Shown here one piece after another: positions 44,642 to 52,167 of a DNA stretch of 64,000 bases (position 1 is its first letter; each line of letters begins with the position of its first letter). The position numbers and the translations under genes are program-made. Under the pieces are notes generated by a model. That model made no database searches. It saw only the letters and a list, made by a program, of their open reading frames with translations, and was not told the origin of the DNA. The stretch covers positions 1-64,000 of the forward strand of contig NZ_JASLER010000018.1 in NCBI RefSeq assembly GCF_030151085.1, in the 5' to 3' direction. The stretch comes from Bacteroides sp. Lineage in GTDB: Bacteria > Bacteroidota > Bacteroidia > Bacteroidales > Bacteroidaceae.

Positions 44642-45259
44642 ATGTTTCCCATTATCAAAGTATGCGGAATGACAGAAGCAAACAACATCCGCGATATCGA
44701 ACAGCTGGGAGTAGATATGATAGGTTTTATCTTCTATCCCAAATCTCCTCGTTGCATGTGTGAGATACCCGAGTATCTGCCCGTTCGAGCCAAACGTGTC
44801 GGCGTCTTTGTCAATGAGAGCAAAGAAGACATCCTGATGTATGCCGATCGTTTCGGTCTGAGTTACATCCAGCTGCATGGTAATGAATCTCCCGATTATT
44901 GCCGTACGTTGCAAAGCAATGGATTGCGTCTCATCAAGGCATTCTCCATTTCTCTCCCCAAGGATTTGTTTGATGTCTCCACTTACGACGGTCTATGTGA
45001 TTATTATCTGTTTGATACCAAGACTCCGCAATTCGGTGGTTCCGGCAATCAATTCGACTGGAACATTTTGCATCGTTATAACGGTTCCACTCCATTTTTG
45101 CTCAGTGGCGGCATCAATCCTTATAGTGCAAAAGCTATCAAAGAGTTCCACCATCCGCGTCTTGCAGGAATCGACCTCAACAGCCGTTTCGAAACAGCAC
45201 CGGGCTTGAAGGATGTAGAACGCATCGAAATATTTTTAGAAGAATTGAGAAAATTATAA
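44642..45259 (+). CDS. trpF: Phosphoribosylanthranilate isomerase
   Basis: Converts PRA to CdRP, a TIM barrel of 205 residues. Signatures: KVCGMTEANNI with the catalytic Cys, FYPKSPRCM, RVGVFVNE, IQLHGNESPDYC, FDTKTPQFGGSGNQFDW with the catalytic Asp, and LSGGINP. The start ATG 44642 directly follows the heptameric repeat, and the stop is in the next heptameric array. Confidence 0.96.
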   Translation: MFPIIKVCGMTEANNIRDIEQLGVDMIGFIFYPKSPRCMCEIPEYLPVRAKRVGVFVNESKEDILMYADRFGLSYIQLHGNESPDYCRTLQSNGLRLIKAFSISLPKDLFDVSTYDGLCDYYLFDTKTPQFGGSGNQFDWNILHRYNGSTPFLLSGGINPYSAKAIKEFHHPRLAGIDLNSRFETAPGLKDVERIEIFLEELRKL

Positions 45260-45286
45260 ATTACGAATTATAAAATACAAATTATA
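45252..45286 (+). repeat. Heptameric repeat between trpF and trpA
   Basis: AATTATA, AATTACG, AATTATA, AAATACA, AATTATA: five units in exact phase. They contain the trpF stop (TAA 45257-45259) and end 2 nt before the trpA ATG (45289). Confidence 0.85.
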
Positions 45287-45288
45287 TC

Positions 45289-46065
45289 ATGTCAAATCGC
45301 ATTAACCAACTCTTTCAGGACAATCCTCAGAACGTGTTGTCCATCTACTTCTGTGCCGGTTCCCCTACCCTCGACGGTACTGCCGATGTAATCCGTGCTC
45401 TCGAAAAGAACGGTGTCAATATGATCGAAATCGGCATCCCTTTCAGCGACCCAATGGCAGACGGACTTGTCATTCAAAATGCTGCCACCCATGCCCTTCG
45501 CAATGGTATGTCCCTTCGCATTCTGTTCGAACAACTCCGTGATATCCGTAAAGATGTCCGCATTCCCCTCATCCTCATGGGCTACCTTAACCCTATTATG
45601 CAATTTGGTTTCGAAACCTTCTGCCAACGCTGTGAAGAATGTGGTATCGATGGTGTCATCATCCCCGATCTTCCTTTCAAAGATTTTCTGGCCAACTATA
45701 AAGCCATTGCCGAAGCACACAACGTAAAAGTCATCATGCTCATCACTCCAGAAACCAGCGAAGCCCGTGTCCGCGAAATCGACGCCCATACAGACGGTTT
45801 CATCTACATGGTTTCCAGCGCTGCTACCACCGGTGCCCAACAAGACTTCGACGCCCAAAAGCAAGCCTACTTCAAAAAGATAGAAGACCTGCAATTACGC
45901 AATCCCCGTATGGTAGGTTTCGGCATCAGCAACAAACAAACATTTAATGCAGCTTGTGCCAACTCTTCAGGAGCCATCATCGGTAGCCGCTTCGTCGCCC
46001 TGCTCAATGAAGCCGAAGGAGATGCAGAAAAGGCGATCAGGCAGTTGAAAGAAGACTTGAGGTAG
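45289..46065 (+). CDS. trpA: Tryptophan synthase alpha chain
   Basis: Cleaves indole-3-glycerol phosphate to indole for TrpB. It has 258 residues. Motifs: the catalytic Glu in MIEIGIPFSDPMADGLVIQ, LMGYLNPIMQFG, the catalytic Asp in GVIIPDLPF, and the phosphate-binding GFGISNKQ and GAIIGSRFV. Last gene of the operon; its stop lies in the inverted heptameric repeat that follows. Confidence 0.97.
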   Translation: MSNRINQLFQDNPQNVLSIYFCAGSPTLDGTADVIRALEKNGVNMIEIGIPFSDPMADGLVIQNAATHALRNGMSLRILFEQLRDIRKDVRIPLILMGYLNPIMQFGFETFCQRCEECGIDGVIIPDLPFKDFLANYKAIAEAHNVKVIMLITPETSEARVREIDAHTDGFIYMVSSAATTGAQQDFDAQKQAYFKKIEDLQLRNPRMVGFGISNKQTFNAACANSSGAIIGSRFVALLNEAEGDAEKAIRQLKEDLR

Positions 46066-46165
46066 TGATTAGTGATGAGTGATGAGTGATTTGTTGGTAT
46101 TGTAACTGTTCTCTTCTGATCATTGAAAACACAAACAAATCACTAATCACTCATCACTAATCACT
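46064..46165. terminator. Large inverted repeat of heptamers ending the trp operon
   Basis: Left arm 46064-46095 (AGTGATT/AGTGATG units) and right arm 46134-46165 (AATCACT/CATCACT units) pair in 31 of 32 positions, with a 38-nt loop. ATTTTT follows on the plus strand. The long hairpin could end trp transcription just before the asparaginase promoter at 46175. It is built from the same heptamer seen at operon junctions, in head-to-head copies. Confidence 0.7.
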
Positions 46166-46174
46166 ATTTTTCCC

Positions 46175-46182
46175 TATCTTTG
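46175..46182 (+). promoter_or_regulatory. -7 promoter element for asparaginase gene
   Basis: TATCTTTG matches TAnnTTTG, 30 bp before the ATG at 46213. In-frame codons upstream of this ATG overlap the element and are not starts. Confidence 0.65.
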
Positions 46183-46212
46183 TGCCCGAAAAACAATCTA
46201 AAAGAGATATTT

Positions 46213-47253
46213 ATGAAAGTCGATTGCCCTTCTGTGTTGTTAATTTACACGGGTGGAACTATCGGAATGATAGAAAACCCGGAGACTGGCGCCCTTGAAA
46301 ACTTCAACTTCGATCAATTGCTAAAGCATGTTCCCGAGTTGAAGCGTTTCAATTACCGAATCTCCTCTTATCAGTTCGATCCTCCTATTGACTCTTCTGA
46401 TATGGAGCCTTCGTTTTGGGCAAAGATTGTCAAGATTATCAACTATAACTATGACAACTATGACGGCTTTGTTATCCTACATGGAACAGACACAATGGCA
46501 TACACAGCCTCCGCTCTTAGTTTCATGCTCGAAAATCTCTCTAAGCCCGTTATACTTACGGGTTCACAGCTACCCATCGGTACTTTGCGCACCGACGGAA
46601 AGGAGAATCTTATTACCGCAATTGAAATTGCCGCAGCAAAAAATCCTGACGGCACTCCTGTTGTTCCCGAAGTCTGCATTTTTTTCGAGAATGAACTGAT
46701 GCGTGGTAACCGTACTACTAAAATCAATGTGGAAAACTTCAACGCCTTCCGATCATTCAATTACACCGCATTGGCAAAAGCCGGCATCTATATCCGCTAC
46801 AACGAACATCTTATACGGCGTCCCGATCTTTCACGCCCTATGAAACCGCATTACCTCTTTGATACCAACGTTGTAGTGCTTACCCTTTTCCCAGGCATTC
46901 AGGAGACAATTATCGATTCTGTGCTACACGTTCCCGGGCTTAAAGCAGTGGTACTCAAAACCTTCGGTTCAGGAAACGCCCCTCAGAAAGAATGGTTTAT
47001 CCGTCAATTGAAAGATGCTACCAATCGTGGTATTGTCATTGTCAACATCACCCAATGCCAAAGTGGTACAGTAGAAATGGCACGTTATGGAACCGGGCTA
47101 CAACTTATTCAAGCAGGTGTAGTCAGCGGTTACGACAGTACGCCCGAATGCGCCGTAACCAAACTCATGTTCCTACTTGGACATGGACTGAACCAAGAAG
47201 AAATTCGTCGCCTCATGAACTCCGATTTAGCAGGTGAAATTACTAAACAGTAG
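46213..47253 (+). CDS. ansA: Type I (cytosolic) L-asparaginase
   Basis: Hydrolyses asparagine to aspartate and ammonia. It has 346 residues from ATG 46213, starting MKVDCPSVLLIYTGGTIGMI. The first catalytic Thr is in TGGTIG; the second Thr with Asp is in VILHGTDTMAYTASALSF. GSQLPIGTLRTDGKEN and TFGSGNAP are also conserved. There is no signal peptide, so it is the cytosolic form. It has its own promoter between the trp terminator and the LruC gene. Confidence 0.94.
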   Translation: MKVDCPSVLLIYTGGTIGMIENPETGALENFNFDQLLKHVPELKRFNYRISSYQFDPPIDSSDMEPSFWAKIVKIINYNYDNYDGFVILHGTDTMAYTASALSFMLENLSKPVILTGSQLPIGTLRTDGKENLITAIEIAAAKNPDGTPVVPEVCIFFENELMRGNRTTKINVENFNAFRSFNYTALAKAGIYIRYNEHLIRRPDLSRPMKPHYLFDTNVVVLTLFPGIQETIIDSVLHVPGLKAVVLKTFGSGNAPQKEWFIRQLKDATNRGIVIVNITQCQSGTVEMARYGTGLQLIQAGVVSGYDSTPECAVTKLMFLLGHGLNQEEIRRLMNSDLAGEITKQ

Positions 47254-47382
47254 ATCTATGATCAAGAAAAATTGACGATTTCAAGTATTGAGTTGTATCA
47301 TCTGTTCTTAGACAATTCTTAAAAAGATTTAATTTATATATTTTTCTTTCACTTATCAGAGCAAACATATATAAAATAAGCG

Positions 47383-47390
47383 TATTTTTG
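47383..47390 (+). promoter_or_regulatory. -7 promoter element for second LruC gene
   Basis: TATTTTTG matches TAnnTTTG, 27 bp before the ATG at 47418. It may drive the whole polysaccharide cluster, since the following gaps are short. Confidence 0.55.
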
Positions 47391-47417
47391 TTTGTTATCA
47401 ATTCAAAAACGAATTAA

Positions 47418-49709
47418 ATGGTAAGAAACATCATTATTAACCGCATCCTGTTGCTGGCAGTACTTTTGGGAAGTGCTATCCTCAGCAGTTGTAAAAATGA
47501 TGTTTTCAACTCTGAAAAAGTTAAAGCAACTTACCAAGATAAATTTCCTGTAAAAGATATTGATCCTACAATGGATTGGAAAATGACGAAGCAAGTAAAA
47601 GTCGCAGTGTCTGTTAACGAAGACGCAATGACCAACTATACTATCCGCATTTATGATGCGGATCCGTTATCGGACAATTCAACCGCAAAAGTCTTAGCAA
47701 CAGGTGTAGCAAGCAATACCCAATCCTTCAATACTGTTATGGATTGCCCCACTGTAGTGAACAGTGTTTTCGTATGCCGCACAGACGCCCATAAACGTAA
47801 TGTAGTAAAACACGTCCCTATCGTTAACGACCAAATAGACACTATGTTCGGGGGAACTATCATAACACGTTCTACACGTGCTAATGATGTAGATATAAAA
47901 ATTGAACAATATACCCCGGTCAATTCTCTGGATAAAGTAAAAAGTATGCTCCTTAAAGCTAAAGAGCTTCAATCGAACACTCAATTTTCTGCCGGATCGA
48001 TATATAAAATTTCAGAAGACAAAGAATTTTCCGCACCTTTAAAAGGTGATATATGGGGTTCATCTCGTGGTACCCTTATCATCTGTGGTAAATGGGAACC
48101 GAATGGCAACAATCTGAAAATTCCTAATGGAATTAATATCTATGTAATGAATGAAGGGGAAATCATCATACCCCAAAACAAATCATTGACTTTCGATCAG
48201 CAAGGTTACTTGGGCATTTTCCCCGGAGGTAAAATATCAGGAGATGATAATAGCAGCTTAGCATTGCCTGCACAAAGTGGAGATGATAAATACTTCTATA
48301 ATGCAGGAGAGATTGAAGATATAAACTTTTCTACTGCGAATAATAACTCAACCACAATCTACAATTGTGGTGAAATGAATGTCAAAACAATCAAGTGCTT
48401 ACATTTCATAAACCAAGGTCATGTAAAATGTGATGAGATCGGAAGTGTCAACGGTGCAAACCTTACTATAGACAACGGATGCTATTTAGAAGCAGAGATG
48501 AGTAATGGAGACCTGAATTGCGGTACCGGCTCTCGTACTGAAATAGGCCAATTCAATCTGGAAAGAGCAGGTTGGGGAACTACTACCCAAATAGGTTCAA
48601 ATGCATTGTTACAGATAGAAGAAGGATCGTTCACCGGAAATGTGAAAGCTCCTTCCTCCCATTTTGCTTTGATCCGGATTAAAAAGATAAAAGACATCTC
48701 TAATTTCAAAACCCAAGGTAAGATCTATTACGAAATAGAAAAAGCCGTCTCTTTCGATGATTGGCGACAGGAATTCCTTGAAGCTCTAAAAAATGGTGAC
48801 GGAAGTTACTCCAAATGGGGCGAATCTCCTATTATTATACCCAGTGGAGACTGCACAGGCGACGGTTACAAGCCGGATGAAGATGGCTCCGACGTATCTA
48901 CCGATCCCATACCTTATACCTATGTTTTCGAAGACAATTTCCCATTAGTAGGCGATTACGATTTTAATGATGTCGTATTGGACGTGAAGATCAGCAACCT
49001 GTGTGAAGAAAAAAGCAATCACATCAAACAGATTCAGCTTGACGTCACTCTGACCGCGCTCGGAGCTACCAAAATGTTAGGTGCCGGATTGCGTATTGTC
49101 AATACGCCTAAATCTGCTATCAGATCCATAACCCCTGCCGGAGATTATAATCGTTTTCATAATACGCTGACATCCAGTACATTTTTCAAATTCAATGCAG
49201 GTAGCTACATGGAAGATGGAGATAATAATATCGTCATACCTCTCTTTGGCAATGCCCATCAAGTATTTGATGGTGTTCAGCAAGGTCAAATGATCAATAC
49301 TGATCCGGCAGGTATCACCAGCAAACCCTTTACTTATAAGATTATCATAGAGTTGGCCGATCAAACCAAGGAGGAACCGATTATTTCAAAAGATGACCTT
49401 GATTTTTTCATTTGCTACCAATATAAAAACATGCAAAAGCGTATGGAAGTACACCTGTATGAATTCAGGGACTACGGTGCAACAGCTGCGGGTACTATCC
49501 AGCAAGAAAATCTCGATTTAGCCGGTAATAACACTTGGGCAATATGTGTTCCAGAATTCAGATATCCCAAAGAAAGGATTAACATTAGTAATCAGAAGGA
49601 CAACAACGATTGTGCATACCCCAAATTTCTAGACTGGGCACGCAATCGTAACACAAATACTGATTGGTATAAGGATCCTTATATAAACGCAAACAACGTA
49701 TATAGATAA
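47418..49709 (+). CDS. LruC-domain surface lipoprotein at head of polysaccharide locus
   Basis: Exported lipoprotein of 763 residues; lipobox AILSSC with Cys25. Residues ~170-430 form a repetitive beta-strand region (LTIDNGCYLEAEMSNGDLNC, NCGEMNVKTIKCLHFINQG) that could be a beta-helix. The LruC domain starts at FEDNFPLVGDYDFNDV (residues 504-519) and ends with the EVHLYEFRDYG region. It shares this domain with 18053-20218. A 40-bp gap to the response regulator suggests co-transcription with the polysaccharide genes. Function unknown; surface display or binding of the secreted polymer is a guess from context. Confidence 0.8.
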   Translation: MVRNIIINRILLLAVLLGSAILSSCKNDVFNSEKVKATYQDKFPVKDIDPTMDWKMTKQVKVAVSVNEDAMTNYTIRIYDADPLSDNSTAKVLATGVASNTQSFNTVMDCPTVVNSVFVCRTDAHKRNVVKHVPIVNDQIDTMFGGTIITRSTRANDVDIKIEQYTPVNSLDKVKSMLLKAKELQSNTQFSAGSIYKISEDKEFSAPLKGDIWGSSRGTLIICGKWEPNGNNLKIPNGINIYVMNEGEIIIPQNKSLTFDQQGYLGIFPGGKISGDDNSSLALPAQSGDDKYFYNAGEIEDINFSTANNNSTTIYNCGEMNVKTIKCLHFINQGHVKCDEIGSVNGANLTIDNGCYLEAEMSNGDLNCGTGSRTEIGQFNLERAGWGTTTQIGSNALLQIEEGSFTGNVKAPSSHFALIRIKKIKDISNFKTQGKIYYEIEKAVSFDDWRQEFLEALKNGDGSYSKWGESPIIIPSGDCTGDGYKPDEDGSDVSTDPIPYTYVFEDNFPLVGDYDFNDVVLDVKISNLCEEKSNHIKQIQLDVTLTALGATKMLGAGLRIVNTPKSAIRSITPAGDYNRFHNTLTSSTFFKFNAGSYMEDGDNNIVIPLFGNAHQVFDGVQQGQMINTDPAGITSKPFTYKIIIELADQTKEEPIISKDDLDFFICYQYKNMQKRMEVHLYEFRDYGATAAGTIQQENLDLAGNNTWAICVPEFRYPKERINISNQKDNNDCAYPKFLDWARNRNTNTDWYKDPYINANNVYR

Positions 49710-49749
49710 CAAACAATAACATTAATATAGCAGATAAACAAGCATAGAA

Positions 49750-50109
49750 ATGAAGAAAATATTATTTGTAGATGACAAACCTGCCATTGGTAAGGTACTC
49801 TCAGTGTATTTAGGCCAAGAAAATGAATTAGTGTATTTCGAAGATCCTATCCGGGCTATTGAGTGGCTAAATGAAGGAAACAATCCTGCTCTCATTATCT
49901 CAGACATCCGCATGCCCAAAATGACAGGCGGTGAATTTTTACATTTTCTGAAAAGCAATGCACTTTTTAGACACATTCCTGTAGTAATGCTTTCCAGTGA
50001 AGAAAGTACCACAGAGCGTATCAATCTACTTAATGCAGGTGCAGAAGATTATATTCTGAAACCCTTCAACCCCATGGAATTGAAAGCTCGTATCAAGAAA
50101 TACCTTTAA
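49750..50109 (+). CDS. Stand-alone response regulator receiver protein
   Basis: Single receiver (REC) domain of 119 residues with no output domain. Acidic pocket DD (9-10) in ILFVDDKPAIGK, phospho-acceptor Asp in LIISDIRMPKMTGG, Ser/Thr switch in VVMLSSEEST, and conserved Lys in DYILKPFNPMELKARI. All key residues are present, so it can probably be phosphorylated. The partner kinase is not in the window. It lies 18 bp before a sugar transferase whose N-terminus resembles a degenerate receiver domain. Confidence 0.9.
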   Translation: MKKILFVDDKPAIGKVLSVYLGQENELVYFEDPIRAIEWLNEGNNPALIISDIRMPKMTGGEFLHFLKSNALFRHIPVVMLSSEESTTERINLLNAGAEDYILKPFNPMELKARIKKYL

Positions 50110-50127
50110 TTCATATAATAATAGGAT

Positions 50128-51294
50128 ATGTTATATTATATCTACATAGGAAACAACCGCACCATTATAGATCACCTAAGTAAAGTAACGGGTGGTATGT
50201 TTATGGCTGTTTCCTCGTGCAATAAAGCAGTAAAGGTAATAGACAGCATTCGCGAACGATATAACACATCCATTCTATACGAGCGAAACGACGTAGAGAA
50301 AGATTGCCAGGATATCGCCTTCCTGCACAAGCGTTTTCCACGTGTATACATGATTCTTGTCGCCGACGAACTGCCCAGTGAAGAAGTCAGACTTTATCTG
50401 CAATCAGGAGTTAACAACACACTGACTCCTTTTGCTAATGAAGAGAGCATTCAGGAGATGACAAAATTTCTCAAACTACGTAAAGAACACAGACTACAAG
50501 AATTTAGCCAAACACATCGAAAAGTACTCAATACGTTCCAGTTGCCTACATGGAAACGTGTATTTGATGTTCTTTTTGCTTCTGCGGTACTCATTGTATT
50601 ATCGCCGATACTTATTGCTACGGCAATAGCCATACGATTGGAAAGTAAAGGCAAAATAATATACAAATCACAGCGCGTAGGAAGCAATTATAAGATATTC
50701 AATTTTCTCAAGTTCCGCTCTATGTACACTAATGCGGATAAACGTTTGAAAGAATTGAATTCTCTCAACCAATATAAAATAGAAGAAGAAATTCCTGACG
50801 AGCAACCTGATATTCGGTTTGACGACTTAGTCGGTACCCCCGAAGAGGAAGCCACTCTGCTGATTTCAGATGATTTTGTTATCTCCGAAGAAGATTTCCA
50901 CAAAAAGAAATCCCTAGAGCAGCAGAATACATTCATCAAGATAGAAAATGATCCCCGCGTTACCCGCGTAGGGCATTTCATTCGTAAATATAGCATTGAT
51001 GAGCTACCCCAACTTATCAACGTTCTGATGGGTGACATGAGTATAGTCGGTAATCGTCCCCTCCCCCTCTACGAAGCGGAGATGTTAACCAGCGATACTT
51101 ACATAGAGCGCTTCATGGCCCCTGCCGGATTAACCGGATTGTGGCAAGTTGAAAAACGTGGAGGTGCCGGCAAAATGTCAGCAGAGGAACGAAAACAATT
51201 GGATATTAAGTACGCCAGAGATTTTTCTTTCTGGCTGGATATGAAGATATTGCTCAAAACGGTGACGGCGTTTGTGCAGAAGGAGAATGTATAA
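50128..51294 (+). CDS. Undecaprenyl-phosphate sugar transferase with degenerate receiver domain
   Basis: Starts polysaccharide repeat assembly by moving a sugar-phosphate onto the lipid carrier at the inner membrane. It has 388 residues. Residues 1-115 have a receiver-like layout (YYIYIG, MILVADE, GVNNTLTPF), but the phospho-acceptor Asp is missing. The single membrane segment is at about 145-170 and opens the bacterial sugar transferase domain (WKRVFDVLFASAVLIVLSP, KSQRVG, FNFLKFRSMY). An acidic insertion (about 205-268) splits this domain before DPRVTRVGHFIRKYSIDELPQ, MSIVGNRPLP and GLTGLWQV. It is the likely priming enzyme of the locus. Confidence 0.88.
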   Translation: MLYYIYIGNNRTIIDHLSKVTGGMFMAVSSCNKAVKVIDSIRERYNTSILYERNDVEKDCQDIAFLHKRFPRVYMILVADELPSEEVRLYLQSGVNNTLTPFANEESIQEMTKFLKLRKEHRLQEFSQTHRKVLNTFQLPTWKRVFDVLFASAVLIVLSPILIATAIAIRLESKGKIIYKSQRVGSNYKIFNFLKFRSMYTNADKRLKELNSLNQYKIEEEIPDEQPDIRFDDLVGTPEEEATLLISDDFVISEEDFHKKKSLEQQNTFIKIENDPRVTRVGHFIRKYSIDELPQLINVLMGDMSIVGNRPLPLYEAEMLTSDTYIERFMAPAGLTGLWQVEKRGGAGKMSAEERKQLDIKYARDFSFWLDMKILLKTVTAFVQKENV

Positions 51295-51324
51295 TATTAA
51301 GACTTAAGATACTGAAACGATCAA

Positions 51325-52158
51325 ATGAAGAGAGGATATTTAAAAAACATAGCATACAATGCAATTCTTTTAGGATTGTTCATTATACCACTTTCTGCAT
51401 CTGCACAAGAGATGACACGTGAGGAGCGAGTTAAAGCATTGGAAATGCTGAAGGCGGAAGATGAAAAAATGGAGGTAAATACGATGGAATTTGCATCTCA
51501 AAATTCTTCGATTGAAGTTGAAAAATTACAATTACCTCCCTTATCTATTTTCCTTGATGCTGTGACTGAAAATGCAACGGTAAAGCGCGCTCAATCGCAG
51601 GTGGAACAAGTGAAAAATAGGTATCGGCTGGAAAAACGTAATTGGTGGAATTACTTACGATTAAATAGCACTTATTCCTATGGACGTTATAATATTGTTG
51701 GTAATTCAAGTGATGAATTCACTCCTATGTATCAAACTACTACAGCTAGTGCACAAAATAATTATAATATAGGTGCAAGCCTTGGAGTCAGTGTAGGAGA
51801 TTTAGTAAACCGTCCTATAAAGTTAAAAGACTATCGCTACCAAATAGAACAATTGCAATATATGCAGGAAGAAGTAATGGAAGAAAGACGATTAAAAGTT
51901 CTGGAAGCCTATAACGCTGTAACAGAACAGTTAGCAACCATAAGTGCTAAAGCGGAGACAGCTGCTTTATACAACGCACAAATGAAAATTTGTGAATACA
52001 ATTTTATAAACGGTACAATGGGGATTACTGCTCTTTCTTTGGAACGTTCCCGGCGTACAGGAGCAGTAACTACATATGCACAAGCTCGTGTAACCTTGCA
52101 CAATTCTATTATTCTCTTAGAGATGCTCACCAATGTAAAAATTATCAAGGAAAAGTAA
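51325..52158 (+). CDS. Short TolC/OEP-like outer-membrane protein
   Basis: Exported protein of 277 residues; signal peptide to SASAQ. After a charged linker it shows one OEP-type unit: long helix VTENATVKRAQSQVEQVKNRY, beta strands WWNYLRLNSTYSYGRYNI and NNYNIGASLGVSVGDLVN, then helices LEAYNAVTEQLATISAKAET and AQARVTLHNSIILLEMLTN. Normal TolC proteins have two such units and over 400 residues, so this would need twice as many copies for a full barrel. Its place directly before the Wzz-like gene suggests an outer-membrane exit or scaffold for the polymer. No Wza-type export lipoprotein is seen in the window. Confidence 0.75.
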   Translation: MKRGYLKNIAYNAILLGLFIIPLSASAQEMTREERVKALEMLKAEDEKMEVNTMEFASQNSSIEVEKLQLPPLSIFLDAVTENATVKRAQSQVEQVKNRYRLEKRNWWNYLRLNSTYSYGRYNIVGNSSDEFTPMYQTTTASAQNNYNIGASLGVSVGDLVNRPIKLKDYRYQIEQLQYMQEEVMEERRLKVLEAYNAVTEQLATISAKAETAALYNAQMKICEYNFINGTMGITALSLERSRRTGAVTTYAQARVTLHNSIILLEMLTNVKIIKEK

Positions 52159-52167
52159 ATTAGATAT

